64,000 bases of DNA from NCBI GenBank assembly GCA_024138015.1, contig JAMXBB010000001.1, positions 93,108,684 to 93,172,683 of the forward strand, written 5' to 3'. Each line of letters opens with the position of its first letter. Within the stretch, counting starts at the first letter, position 1. This document shows positions 48,861-59,640 of this stretch, piece by piece. This stretch comes from Lumnitzera littorea (lineage: Eukaryota > Streptophyta > Magnoliopsida > Myrtales > Combretaceae). Position numbers and translations under genes: made by a program. The notes under the pieces are model-generated. The model saw only the letters and a list, made by a program, of their open reading frames with translations. It was not told where the DNA came from and searched no databases.

Positions 48861-49760
48861 GTTTCATGCCCTTGTCTTTCATGGTTTCACGTATCTCTAA
48901 CCTATAACACATCCACTCCATGCCTTCAAATCTCAATTTTCATCATTGCTCGAGGGATGGTATTTTTGTTTCCTATAATTTTATATAAAACTAAACTTAG
49001 CTTAAGAGCGGCTAAAATCGAGAATCTATGACTTAGCATTATTATTTTTTTAAAATTTTTTTCCCCTTTTCAACTATACTAGAATTTGAAAGAGGGGTTT
49101 GAATATGATATATTTTGTTAGAAGATTAGGTTTATACTTTTGGACTATAAATGTTTTAAATTAGAAGCATGATGAGCTATATATGACGTGAAGTCTAAAT
49201 TAGAAAGAACTTGCATTCCGTATTGAAGCTATAAAATTCTTTCGCAATGGTAAAGCAAGGTGGTACAAATTATAGTCCGATGAGAAAAAACCAGCTACGA
49301 TTGAAGCAATGTGTATCAATTTACCATTCAGTGTTCAGGGAAAAGGATAAATATAAAAGAACCATAGTGGAGAAACACTCAAAAAGGAATTTTAGAAAAG
49401 GGCCCTTGGAAAAAATGTCACGTTTGGGGCGCTGAAGATGCACATCTAATGGGTGCCTTCATTATATATATATATAATAGCCAATAAGCCATGTGCCTTC
49501 CTTTTATAAATAGTGAAGACATGTACAGTGCATCCTCTTCTTAGTGTGCCTTTGTAGTAAAGGCGTACTCCTGCAAGACATAATGGACATTTGTAGCAAA
49601 CCCTTACAAGTGCTAGTCCAAACATGTAAAATAATACCTTAAAAACAGTCAAACCCCCAAGTCTAAATTCCACTTAATATCCCCAACTCCATACAAAAAA
49701 CATATATCCAATTATAGAAAACCAAGTTGCATTCCTGACATCTAATCATACCCTCAACTC

Positions 49761-49868
49761 CATGTCCAATCAACTCCAAACACCAAACACCAACTTGATA
49801 AGATCTCAATCAAGCATGTCCAATCAACTCCAAACACCAAACACCAACTTGATAAGATCTCAATCAAG
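49761..49868. repeat. Exact 54-bp tandem duplication
   Basis: CATGTCCAATCAACTCC at 49761 recurs at 49815, and the two 54-bp units are identical to the last base. Confidence 0.95.
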
Positions 49869-49999
49869 CATATCATTATAATTAAAAAGTGAGGACTTAG
49901 AAAGAAAGAAATAAATAAATATTAGTAATTTAACTTCACTTATGCACCTCAATACAATGCTTAATCAATACATTTATTTCCTCTTCCTCTAGATCTAGT

Positions 50000-50480
50000 G
50001 AAAAAAATGCATTATTCATGATGCTATCCCCTTTGTAGACCTTCTTTCTTCATCAATGGCAATAACCTTCCTATGTTAAAATGTGCTATGGGGATGGCTC
50101 GTTGAATCCTGAAGGATATGCTACTTGTGTCTAAGAAGGACTATTCTTGAGTGCTCACATATCTTTATTTTTTATGAGTTGATGGTGTAAAGAGAGGATA
50201 TGTTAAGTCTTGATATTCGAAGACACAAATGAGCCTCAAGAAGGGCTTGACATGTTGCCAATGTTTGGATGCGTAGATGAGCTTGTGGCATGAGATGGCC
50301 ATAGAGTGTCATCATCATGTTGACCCCATTGTTGTTGTCATGTAAGTGCCCTCAACGTAGTATGATCATCGTGCCTAGGTGGATTTGGAGCATTGTACTC
50401 GGCCTGATCTGAGTCCTACTCCTCTTCATGCTCTTTAGCTTGATATGTAGGATACAGTCATTGGGGTATGATTATGTAAT
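50000..50480 (-). pseudogene. Possible coding remnant, unidentified
   Basis: The minus strand shows a long, nearly open reading of plausible composition, including AEYNAPNPPRHDDHTTLRAL and HATSSSTHPNIGNMSS, broken by four or five stops that would need single C-to-T or G-to-A changes. An acidic, serine-rich, asparagine-rich tail of this kind occurs at the C-termini of plant transposases and plant-mobile-domain proteins. I do not recognise the family. Confidence 0.25.
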
Positions 50481-51753
50481 AGTTATATATTGCGATTAGC
50501 TTGGGCATGCACTATAGTATGATTGACATGGTCCAGAGAAATGACTATTTGTTGGAAGTGCACAATGCTATGGAATGAGAGGGTAGAAAAGGAAAAAGAT
50601 GACGTTTGTATTTAGATTTAGTATGCTCAATTAATAAAAGGGATGATGCATTTAATATATATTGATCTATCAATTAACTACCTAATGTTTTAAATTGTTA
50701 AATTTACTATCAAAGTGGACATTATTAGTGACATTACTTGTGTCAACTATCTCTATCTCCATCTATCTAGTTGGCATTATTGTCCAATAATGTATCGCTA
50801 TGTTTTTCACATCATCCCCTGACCTTATTGAGGTGAATTCTTTCTTTTTTTCCCCTCAAATATTTCCTTATCGATTCTTTTATTGTTCTTATTATTTATA
50901 TTTAAATGTATTACTTATTCAAATTAATTATTTGGATAAATTAAGCGCTATTATGTATCAATAGTGGCTGAAATAAGGATTGAACAAAATAAAAGAAGGG
51001 TTAAAGACTTAAAAAGAAAAAATGGGAAAACGTTGAGGAACAAAACTGTACCTTTTCCTCTAATTTTACTATAATGCCTTATGTTGCTCAATCGGTATGA
51101 CACAACATGAGTTTTGGAAACTCATGCCATGATTAACTCTCCAAATGGCCAAAGGAACTAATTCTAATGTAGGATAATTTTGATTTTTTTTTAATATTAT
51201 TCAATAAGCATGGTTTTCACTTTTCAAGCAGTAATGCTCCAAGAAAGGGTAGAAACAGGTGATAATGGCCTATTATGGTGGGAGTACACGAAAGGGAATA
51301 CAGAAATGAGAAAACATATGATGGAAGAGTAATTTTTATTCTTTATGTTTTCTTAAATGTTTAATACTTGTACAACAAGGTAATTTATAATAGCGTTTTA
51401 ATTTCTCATTTCTAATTAATATGATAACTAGTTAATATTCAACAAAAAGTAAAAAAAAAAAAACCACCAAATGGTGATGGAAATGTTTCTTGTACTAATT
51501 AGATCATTAGAAATGAATATTGTTTGGCGCCAAAGCATTGTAGATCTATAGGAGTTGATCATTTCTAAGAATCTTTCCATAAGGGGCATAATGTTCCTCC
51601 ATATGATGATACGAAGGTTTCTAGTGAAGGAAGTAAAGAGCAAGAAAATTAGGGTTTCAAAGATATTTTCTTTCAAACACAACAGACAGAAGCTCCTAGA
51701 GTCCTATGTTGTTTATGTTTTACTATTTTGTTTTTGTTGTCATATTAGTATAT

Positions 51754-52105
51754 TGTGAGCCAAGCTAAGTAAATTGCGTTATGATATGGGCCTTGGCCCT
51801 CAGCTTAATAGTCAAGTTAAGTCAAGTCTAGTCTAGTAGTGAGTTAAGTAGCATTTAGCTATTAGACCTTTAGCACTTTTTACGGAATATTCCATCACAT
51901 GCATTAGGTATATGTGTCATTATGACACTGCTTCTTACATAATATCTACAATAAACTAAGGAATATTATTATAAAACATATAGTATTGTAAGAATTACAA
52001 TAATTAGAAAATACAAAAAAAATATTATCTTATCTCCTAATTTGCTTATATCTTAGCTTCTTCTTATTGGATTTGTACATGAATCCTTGACACTTACATT
52101 ATCAT
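51754..52105 (+). repeat. 5' LTR of element B (approximate)
   Basis: It starts TGTGAGCCAAGC. The end lies between 52098 (TTACA) and 52110, just before the primer-binding site. No second LTR is available for confirmation. Confidence 0.5.
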
Positions 52106-52113
52106 ATACTAAG

Positions 52114-52125
52114 TGGTATTAGAGC
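52114..52125 (+). other. Primer-binding site of element B
   Basis: TGGTATTAGAGC differs by one C-to-T change from the initiator Met-tRNA type found in A and C. Confidence 0.85.
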
Positions 52126-52166
52126 TTTTTGGTGAATACATGCCTTAAACTAGAGAGCAAGAAAAG

Positions 52167-53300
52167 ATGGAGGAACTCATTTGAAATTTATTTAAGGAAC
52201 ATGAAGAAAAGCAGCAACAAAAATAAGATAATAGGATTAAGCCATTTATTGAGACCTTTAATAAGCAGCAAACTTAATTGGATAATCAAAATACTACTAT
52301 ATAAGCCCTTCAGCAGTAGCTTAGTGAACCTAAGGCAACCTTCATGGACCAATCAGGTATTGGGAAATAGAAGGTTACTACAATTGAAAATACTATTATA
52401 GATGGAACACTCCTTAACTTAGCTATGACAGTGGTTAATCCTACTGATTATTAGGTCCCTACTCATTCCACATAAGTTGATTTTCCAACCTTTAAAGGAG
52501 ACAATTTAAAGACTTGGCTATTTAAACTGGAGCAATTCTTTGAAATCGACTCCACACTTGAAGCATTCAAGATTAAGATAACTGCGATGCATTTTGAAGA
52601 GAAGGCCTCATAATGGTATCATTCTTATGTTAATACTAGGTAGGAAGAGAATGTCATCACCTGGCGAAAATTGGTTGGAGCTTTAACTTTACGGTTTAGT
52701 GACAATTCCTTTGATGATCCTATGAATGGCCTAAAGAAGCTTTATCAGGTGGATTCCTTAATCGAATATTTAGAAGAGTTTGAGTTTTTGATCTCTCTGC
52801 TCAACTTGACCAAATCCTACTAAATTAGTTTGTTCCTAGTTAGCTTAAAACTTGAACTCCAATACTTAATTTGTATGTTTCAACCACACATTCTACAACA
52901 AGCATACATTTTAGCTAGATTGCAAGCTGTTACCCTTAAAACCACTTAAACACTAACCAAACTTATGCAAAACACTTACCCATCTCAAACACAAAATTAT
53001 ACTTAGTATTACTCTACCAAGACCCAAACCAATCTAAAACCCTTCTCTAATAGTCAACTACCATATCGACTTACATGCCCCTTGTTGCCTATTCCCAGCC
53101 TTACCAACAAGCCTCAACCATTGGTATACAATCCTAAACCCATTTGTAAGATAACCCTTGAGGAACTTGAAGAGAAAAGAAGAAAGAATCGATGCTTTTG
53201 ATGTGATGAGCCCTTTAGGCTAAGTCACTGATGCAAGAACAAAAGGCTCAATATGTTACTAGTTGAGTCAAATGAAGAGGAACCTATGGTTGATGTGAAG
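52167..53300 (+). pseudogene. Gag of element B
   Basis: Around 52480-52620 the text VDFPTFKGDNLKTWLFKLEQ and EEKAS, stop, WYHSY matches the Retrotrans_gag core, where a TFNGD...W block and an A-x-W-Y/W block are conserved. A variant knuckle near 53188-53240 reads CF, stop, CDEPFRLSH, stop, CKNK, the C-x2-C-x6-H-x2-C pattern seen in some plant gypsy gags. About ten stops interrupt the frame. The ATG at 52167 (MEELI, stop) is only a candidate start. Confidence 0.75.
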
Positions 53301-53349
53301 GAGGACTACAATGTAGGGAACTTAGAAGGGGAAATGTCTAAACTAACCT

Positions 53350-53593
53350 TATGTTCGTTACAGTAAAATACAGTGAACAAAGGAGGTCCAATGCAATTTA
53401 GAGGGTTTGTGAAAAAATGCAGCATTAACATCTTGATTAATAGTAGGAGTTTGCTCAATTTTGTTGATAGTGGATTGATTAAAGGAATGATGTACAAATT
53501 ACAACCTATGGCTTCTCTTAAAGTTAATTTAACAAATGGATCCACTCTACCTTGCTACTCTAAAATTCCTAACTTCAGCTGGTATATGCAAGG
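53350..53593 (+). pseudogene. Protease of element B, N-terminal part (continues 59448-59575)
   Basis: MQFRGFVKKCSINILINSRS followed by LLNFVD is the retropepsin active-site region. The catalytic aspartate reads Asn and the following Gly reads Arg, so it is inactive. VNLTNGSTLPC and NFSWYMQG follow. The frame is then cut at QG by the LTR of C. The matching half resumes after C at 59448. Confidence 0.8.
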
Positions 53594-54126
53594 TGTCAAG
53601 GTCCCTTTTTGTAAGATACTTATACTAACAAGGAGCTATTCTTTTGTATATATTGTAATATAGGGGGGGGGACTTTATTTTTGTGTAAATAGGGCCTTAC
53701 TATTATTAGAAATTTCCACTTTTAGAAAGTGGTACCATTTCACCAATTTTAATGTCTACTCCTGTCAGGCCTAATAATGTTCGTAAAGCTCTTTACAAGG
53801 GTGTGAGTATTCTTCTGGATTGAAGCTTTTACTCACCACGTTGGTTGATCATGACCGGCGACACCTGTTACATACACTGTACCCCCATGCACACACGTTG
53901 TAGCCTTATATTACTGTCAGAATTAATAAAAGTATGCTATTCGTTTTTCCATTCAAGCTTGTATCCTTTATAATCTGTTGGCTTTCTTCCTTGATTGTGT
54001 TGCTTACAGGTTTAGGCCTGGTTGGCTAGCGTTGCATGCGAGTTAAGCTTGCTTACTACTGCAGAGGCAGAATAGTAAGCGTCGTACGGTTTATTTGAGT
54101 GCTAAAGAAAGCTTCGGACCGTGACA
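53594..54126 (+). repeat. 5' LTR of element C
   Basis: This 533-bp LTR runs TGTCAAGG...CCGTGACA and pairs with 58901-59442. It contains a GGGGGGG run (from 53664), a conserved hairpin CCACTTT-TAG-AAAGTGG, and AATAAAAG near 53927. Confidence 0.97.
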
Positions 54127-54128
54127 GT

Positions 54129-54140
54129 TGGTATCAGAGC
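54129..54140 (+). other. Primer-binding site of element C
   Basis: TGGTATCAGAGC lies two bases after the LTR and is complementary to initiator Met-tRNA. Confidence 0.97.
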
Positions 54141-54165
54141 CTAGGTTATTCCAGCGGGAACAACC

Positions 54166-55330
54166 ATGACACGACAAGAGGAAGTGAGCAAGAGGCCTGA
54201 TAGCTTTAAGGAAATCTTCAAGGGAGTGTCTAAGTGGATAGATGATTTAGTCGCATTGTTAGGAAGAGTGGTTGAAGTTGAGACCAATCATTAAGAGATG
54301 AATGCTAAGATGACTGAGATGGCTGAGAATTTTGGTGTTACAGTGCAAACCCTCAGAGAGGAAATGCACATAACGACCGATGAGGCAAGACAATACTTGG
54401 AGACTTAAGTAGAAGACGTGAGAAGACAAGTTACTGCTCGTGCCTCAATCGAGACTGTTGAAGAGCTACGGGCACAAGTAGCTATTTTAACTCGGGCTGT
54501 AGGAAATGCTCTTGTCCCTGCCCCCGGTCATGTTTCTGCTCATACAGGACATCTGAAGATGCCTGAGCCCAAGGCATTCACTAGCGTGAGGGATGCTAAG
54601 TTGTTGGAGAACTTTCTATTTGATGTGGAGCAATACTTCGCTGTTGTGGGGACAAATGATGAGAGATTAAAGGTCACCATGGCTACAATGTACTTAATTG
54701 GTGATGCCAAATTGTGGTGGTGCACCAAATATGAGGATATCTAAAATGGCAACGCTCATGTAGATATATGGGTCGAGTTGAAGGCTGAGTTGCGGACTCA
54801 GTTTTTTCTTGAGAATGTTGAGTATAATGCCCGAAAGAAGTTGAGGGAACTTCGACTGGGTGATGACATTAGAAAGTATGTCCGTGAGTTCTCGACATTG
54901 ATGTTGGACATCAAGAGCATGGCTGAAGATGATAAGCTATTCTATTTCCTAGAAGGACTGAAGCCTTATGCTAGGAATGAGTTGTAGAGGCAACGAGTTA
55001 CTAACTTGGCTATAGCACAGGCAACAGCTGAGCGCTTGACTGACTACACTCATGACAATAAAGGGAAGAATGTATTGATAGGATATGAGGGTGGAAAGTC
55101 AGTTAAGTCGGGTAAACCCAAAAGTGGGGGAGCCCCAAGTTCAAGTAGCAGCGGTAGCAATACTAGAGGGAGTCAAAGGAAATCCTATAACTCTCACCAA
55201 TTTGGAAAGAGTGGGGCAACCAATGGAGGTAAGAAGCCCTCATTCTCATGTTTCTTGTGTAATGGTCCACACAAAGTAGCTGAGTGTCCACATAGGGCAG
55301 CACTCAATGCTATGGCACAAAAAGTATAGA
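54166..55330 (+). pseudogene. Gag of element C, five stops
   Basis: The ATG at 54166 (MTRQEEVSKRP) opens a frame holding a coiled-coil-like N-terminus, a capsid core (KLLENFLFDVEQYF, then GDAKLWW and SSL-like ML(D)IKSM blocks) and a serine/glycine-rich basic stretch before a knuckle CFLCNGPHKVAEC (C-x2-C-x3-H-x4-C). Five stops interrupt it (about 54292, 54408, 54742, 54985 and 55327). Most are explained by one C-to-T or G-to-A change from CAA, CAG or a tryptophan codon. It would form the particle core. Confidence 0.9.
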
Positions 55331-55860
55331 ATGTCTGCCAAGATGATGAGTCGGGAAGTGATGGAGAGGATCAACCCCGAATGGGCGCATTGCACATGTT
55401 GTCAGCAGTTGGAAACAGTTCCTCAGTACAACGTAAGCCTAGGAACAATAATGAGTTGATGTATGTCCGGTTGAACATCAATGGCAAGAATGCTAGTGCA
55501 ATGGTAGACTTCGGTGCTACACACAACTTCATTGATGTGCCTGAGGCGGAAAGGTTGGGGTGGGGTTAGTGCTTACTGAGGACACTAGCCAGATTAAAGC
55601 TATTAACTCCAAGGCCCGCCCTGTCTGAGGAGTTGCAAGAGGAGTGAAAGTGAGGGTTGGAGATTGGAGTGGAAATCTCAACTTCACAGCTGTTACATTG
55701 GATGACTTCAGCATAGTCCTTGGAATAGATTTCTTGAGACAAGCTAGAGTTGCTCCCATGCCCATAGCAGATTGCTTGTTATTCATGGGTGAAAAGCCTT
55801 GCTGTGTGACAGTTTAGAGGAACAGGGTAAACAACAATGGCAAGGAAGGGAAAAATATTG
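55331..55860 (+). pseudogene. Protease of element C, frameshifted
   Basis: MVDFGATHNFIDVPEAERLG (from 55502) is the retropepsin active-site region, with phenylalanine in place of the usual Ser/Thr after the aspartate. An indel in a G-rich stretch near 55556-55566 changes the frame. The domain continues as VLTEDTSQIKAINSKARPV, stop, then FSIVLGIDFLRQ. Downstream pol stays in this second frame to the end. Confidence 0.85.
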
Positions 55861-55865
55861 GGGCT

Positions 55866-57440
55866 ATGATGTTATCAGCGCTCCAATTCAAGAGAGGCCT
55901 TAAACATCAAGAGCCAACTTTCTTAGCTTTCCTTACAGAGAAAGAGGAAGCAAGAAAGACGGAGATACTAGAGGAAATAGAGAGGGTCCTAAAGGAGTAC
56001 GATTATGTGATGCCTAATAAGCTCCCTAAGGAATTACCTCCTAGAAGGTCGGTGGACCACGAGATTAAGTTGATTCCTGGTGCCAAACCACCAGCCAGAG
56101 CTCCTTACAGAATGTTGCCTCCTGAACTTGCCGAATTGAAGAAGCAATTGGATGAGTTGTTAGAGGCAGGCTTCATTCGACCCTCAAAAGCACCATATGG
56201 GGCTCCTGTTCTATTTCAAAAGAAGCAGGATGGGAGTTTGAGATTATGTATTGACTACTGGGCTCTAAATAAGCTGATGGTGAAGAATCATTACCTAATT
56301 CCTCTAATTACTGATCTGTTTGATCAACTAAGTGGGGCTAAGTATTTTACAAAACTAGATCTTCGCTCAGGCTATCATCAGGTTTGCATTACTGAGGGGG
56401 ATGAGCCCAAAACGACGTATGTAACCCGATATGGTGCTTATGAGTTCTTAGTGATGCCCTTTGGTCTTACTAATGCTCTTGCAACATTTTGTACCTTAAT
56501 GAATAATGTATTTTGTGAATATCTCGACAAATTTGTAGTTCTCTATCTATACTACATTGTTGTGTATAGCAGGACATTATAGGACCATGTGAAGCACTTA
56601 CGAATGGTTTTCAAGAAGCTGCAGGAGAATCATTTGTACGTGAAACGTAAGAAATGTGCCTTTGCCCAGAAGCGCATCAACTTCTTGGGTCATGTTGTTG
56701 AAGAAGGGTGGATCCGAATGGATATGGCAAAGGTGGAAGCAATCAGGCAATGGCTAGTGCCTAAGAGTGTAACGGAGTTGCGGTCCTTCCTTGGACTCGT
56801 AAATTACTATAGAAGATTCATTGAGGGATATTCCTGTCGAGTTATACCCTTCACAGATCTATTGAAGAAAGACCAAGCATGGTCATGGGATGGGATATGT
56901 CAAAGTGCCTTTGAGGAGTTGAAGCGTGTAGTGACAGAGGAGCTAGTCCTCGCACTTCCTGACATTTTTAAGCCTTTTGAAGTCCACATGGATGCCTCAG
57001 ACATTGCATTAGGGGGAGTATTGTTGCAAGAGGGTCATCCATTAGCATATGAGAGTAGGAAGCTGAATCAAACAGAGCGCAGGTACTCAGCCCAAAAGAA
57101 GGAGTTACTTGCAATTGTTCACTGTCTAAGGACCTGAAAACACTATTTACTAGGATATAAGTTTCTAGTGAAGATAGACAATTCTGCTGCCAGCCATATA
57201 TTGACTCAATCGAAGCTTTCAGCCAAACAAGCCAGATGGCAAGAGTTTCTTGTAGAGTTTGATATGGAGATTGAGTATCGCAGTGGACGGACTAATCAGG
57301 TGGCAGATGCTTTAAGTAGGCGAGTTGATTTAGCATCCGTGTCACAGATTGCATACCAGTCGGTGAGTCAAATCTCGACTTCAATTCAAGAGCAAATCAA
57401 GCAACACATAGGTCAAGACTTGTTGGCAAAAAATCTTAAG
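55866..57440 (+). pseudogene. Reverse transcriptase and RNase H of element C
   Basis: Open blocks show RPSKAPYGAPVLFQKKQDG, LRLCIDYWALNK, TKLDLRSGYHQV and MPFGLTNA, the fingers and palm of gypsy reverse transcriptase. The catalytic box reads LYLYYIVVYS near 56535-56570: both aspartates are tyrosine. A stop follows (56580). The connection SFLGLVNYYRRFIEGYS and RNase H (FEVHMDASDIALGGVL, then DNSAASH and ADALSRR) are otherwise well kept, with stops near 57136 and 57441. Confidence 0.95.
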
Positions 57441-58640
57441 TAGTTGGTTGAAGAAAGGAAGACGCGCAGATTTTGGGTAGAAGGTGACCTCATTTACACA
57501 AAGGGGCGTCGATTGTATGTCCCGAAGGCGGGCAACTTGAGAATGGCACTCATGAGAGAGTGCTATGATACTTTGTGGGCTGGACATCCAGGCTGGCAAA
57601 GGACATGGAGCTTGTTGAAGCAAGGCTATTACTGGCTAGATATGAAGGAGGATGTGATGACTCATATGAAGACTTGCTTAACCTACTAGCAGGACAAAGT
57701 TGAGAGGCAGAAGGTAGCAGGCCTCTTGGAGCCACTTCCTATGCCCTTTCGCCCATGGGAGAGCGTCTCCATGGACTTTATCACTTCCCTACCAAAAGTG
57801 GGGGAGCACTCATCCGTTTTTGTTGTTGTTGATAGGTTCTCTAAGTATGCCACCTTTATTCCTACCACAAAGAGTTTAAGCGCAAAAGAGACAGCCCAAC
57901 TTTTCTTTAAGCATGTAGTAAAATTTTGGGGTGTACCCCAAAATATTGTGAGTGATAGGGATGCCAGGTTTACAGGGAAGTTTTGGACAGAGTTGTTCCA
58001 ACTCCTGGGCTCCGAGCCGAGCATGATCTCCAGTTACCATCCGCAGAGTGATGGACAGACAAAGAGATTCAATGGGTTGTTGGAGGAATACCTTTAGCAC
58101 TTTGTCAGTGTCAACCAGAAGAATTGGGTTGACTTGCTGGATATCGCTTAGTTCTGTTTCAACATTTAGCGGAGCTCTTCCTCCAACAAGAGCCCTATAG
58201 AGATCATTACGGGTCAGCAACCATTGTTACCTCATACAGTGGCAGCACCATATACTGGGAGATGCCCAAGAGCCTATTAGTTCACCAAGGATTGGAAGCA
58301 GAGTTTAGAAGTAGCAAAAGCATACCTTGAAAAGGCTTCCAAGAGAATGAAGAAATGGGTAGATCAGAATCGCCGACCTAGAGAATTCAATGTTGGAAAT
58401 TAGGTCCTCATAAAGTTTCTTCCAAAGTAGGTTAGATCATTGAGGAATAAGGATAGAAGATTGATCCAAAAGTACATTGGTCCAGTTCCTATCATATCGA
58501 AGATTGGAAGAGTAGCTTACAAGGTCGAGCCTCCTGCGTGGTTGAAGGTCCATCCAGTTTTTCATGTCAGCGTCTTGAAGCCATATTATCCAGACATGGA
58601 AGACCCATCTCGCAATGTGTCCAAGCGGTTACACGTTAAG
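57441..58640 (+). pseudogene. Integrase of element C
   Basis: The zinc-binding domain (57520-57690) has AGHPG, but its first histidine reads Tyr and its last cysteine reads Tyr. The core keeps the DDE residues in SMDFI, VSDRDARF and NGLLEEYL. Six or so stops occur (for example 57687, 58096, 58149 and 58167). The C-terminal GPF-like module reads KYIGPVPIISKIGRVAYKV and HPVFHVSVLKPY. It would join cDNA to host DNA. Confidence 0.92.
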
Positions 58641-58659
58641 ATCAAGTTTAACCTAAGTC

Positions 58660-58883
58660 AAGCCGTAGAAGACATCCTTGCAAAGCGAAGAGTCAGAGAT
58701 CCCTCCACTGGAGAAGATCATAAAGAATATTTGGTCAAGTGGAGAGATCGAGGAGAAGAAGATACAAGCTGGGAGACTGAAGAAGATCTGAAGCCCTTAT
58801 CTGAGAGAAAGTCAGCCTTGCCAGCCAGAAGACCTCCGCCACCAGATCTAAGCTCTAGTACATATTGCCGAAGACGTCAATAG
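58660..58883 (+). pseudogene. Chromodomain at the C-terminus of element C pol
   Basis: VEDILAKRRVRD, then EYLVKWRDRGEEDTSWE and EEDLKP form a chromodomain, the mark of chromoviruses. In active relatives it helps steer integration toward particular chromatin. This portion is intact and ends at the stop after 58880. Confidence 0.9.
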
Positions 58884-58888
58884 AATTA

Positions 58889-58900
58889 AGTGGCGGAGGA
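58889..58900 (+). other. Polypurine tract of element C
   Basis: AGTGGCGGAGGA immediately precedes the 3' LTR, where plus-strand priming is expected. Confidence 0.7.
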
Positions 58901-59442
58901 TGTCAGGGTCCCTTTTTGTAAAATACTTATATTAATAAGGGGCCATTCTTTTGTACATATTGTAACATAAAAGGGGGGGGGGGGGGGACTTTATTTTTAT
59001 GTAAATAGGGATTTACTATTATTAGAAATTTCCACTTTTAGAAAGTGGTGCCATTTCACTAGTTTTAATGTTTACTCCTGTTAGGCCCAATAATGTCCGT
59101 AAAGCTCTTTACGGGGGTGTAAGTACTCTTTTGGATTGAAGCTTTTACTTACCACGTTGGTTGATCACAACCGGCGGCACCTGTTACATATACTGTACCC
59201 CCGTATACATACATTATAGCCTTGTATTACTGTCGGAATTAATAAAAGTGTGCTATTCCTTTTTCCATTCGAGCTTGTGTCCCTTATAATCTGTTGGCTT
59301 TCTTCCTTGGTTGTGTTGCTTACAGGTTTAGGCCTAGTTGGCTAGCGTTACGTGCGAGTTAGGCTTGCTTACTACTGCAGAGGCAGGATAGTAAGCGCTG
59401 CACGGTTTATTTGAGTGCTAAAGAAAGCCTCAGATCGTGACA
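58901..59442 (+). repeat. 3' LTR of element C
   Basis: TGTCAGGG...TCGTGACA, 542 bp, partner of 53594-54126. Its G-run is about 15 bases (58973-58987), longer than the 8 in the 5' LTR, and the hairpin CCACTTT-TAG-AAAGTGG is unchanged. Confidence 0.97.
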
Positions 59443-59640
59443 CAAGGCATATGGTTTGAGGTTGAGGTCTACTTGTTGCCCGTTATGGGTTGTAATCTTA
59501 TCCTAGGTATTCCTTAACTCTCTTCCCTAGGCAAGATTACTTGGAACTTTAAGAAGCTTGAAATGCAATTTGAGTGAAGTGGTCAAACTTGTTTTCTGTG
59601 TGGGGATAGAGAGGTTATTTGATTAATTGAAGGTAATTGA

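Larger units (their letters stand above)
48861..51753. other. Intergenic DNA between the RS gene and the right-hand retroelement nest
   Basis: It contains an exact 54-bp tandem duplication (49761-49868), a TATATATATA patch near 49465, and a possible minus-strand coding remnant (50000-50480). Short open stretches at 49247-49435 and 51428-51758 show no domain. No intact gene was found. Confidence 0.5.
53594..59442 (+). mobile_element. Complete chromovirus-type Ty3/gypsy element C (5849 bp), nested in B
   Basis: Two LTRs (53594-54126 and 58901-59442), a primer-binding site, gag, protease, reverse transcriptase, RNase H, integrase, a chromodomain and a polypurine tract are all present in order. 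CAAGG flanks both ends (53589-53593 and 59443-59447) as the target duplication. Gag and polymerase text resemble the Galadriel clade of chromoviruses, which I give tentatively. About 17 in-frame stops, one frameshift near 55560 and a changed catalytic pair make it defective. The LTRs differ by about 53 substitutions by hand count, only two of them clear transversions. Confidence 0.95.
51754..59640 (+). mobile_element. Ty3/gypsy element B, truncated, split by element C
   Basis: The order is LTR (51754 to about 52105), primer-binding site (52114), gag with a variant knuckle, and protease. The protease is interrupted at 53593 by the complete element C and resumes at 59448 (WFEVEVYLLPVMGCNLILG). 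It fades near 59575-59640, where sequence belonging to element D begins. Reverse transcriptase and integrase of B are absent from the window and may lie beyond D. Stops occur in every domain. Confidence 0.8.

Noticed and set aside
57686..58220. Minus-strand open frames of over 110 codons
   Set aside because: Antisense shadows of the integrase of element C.
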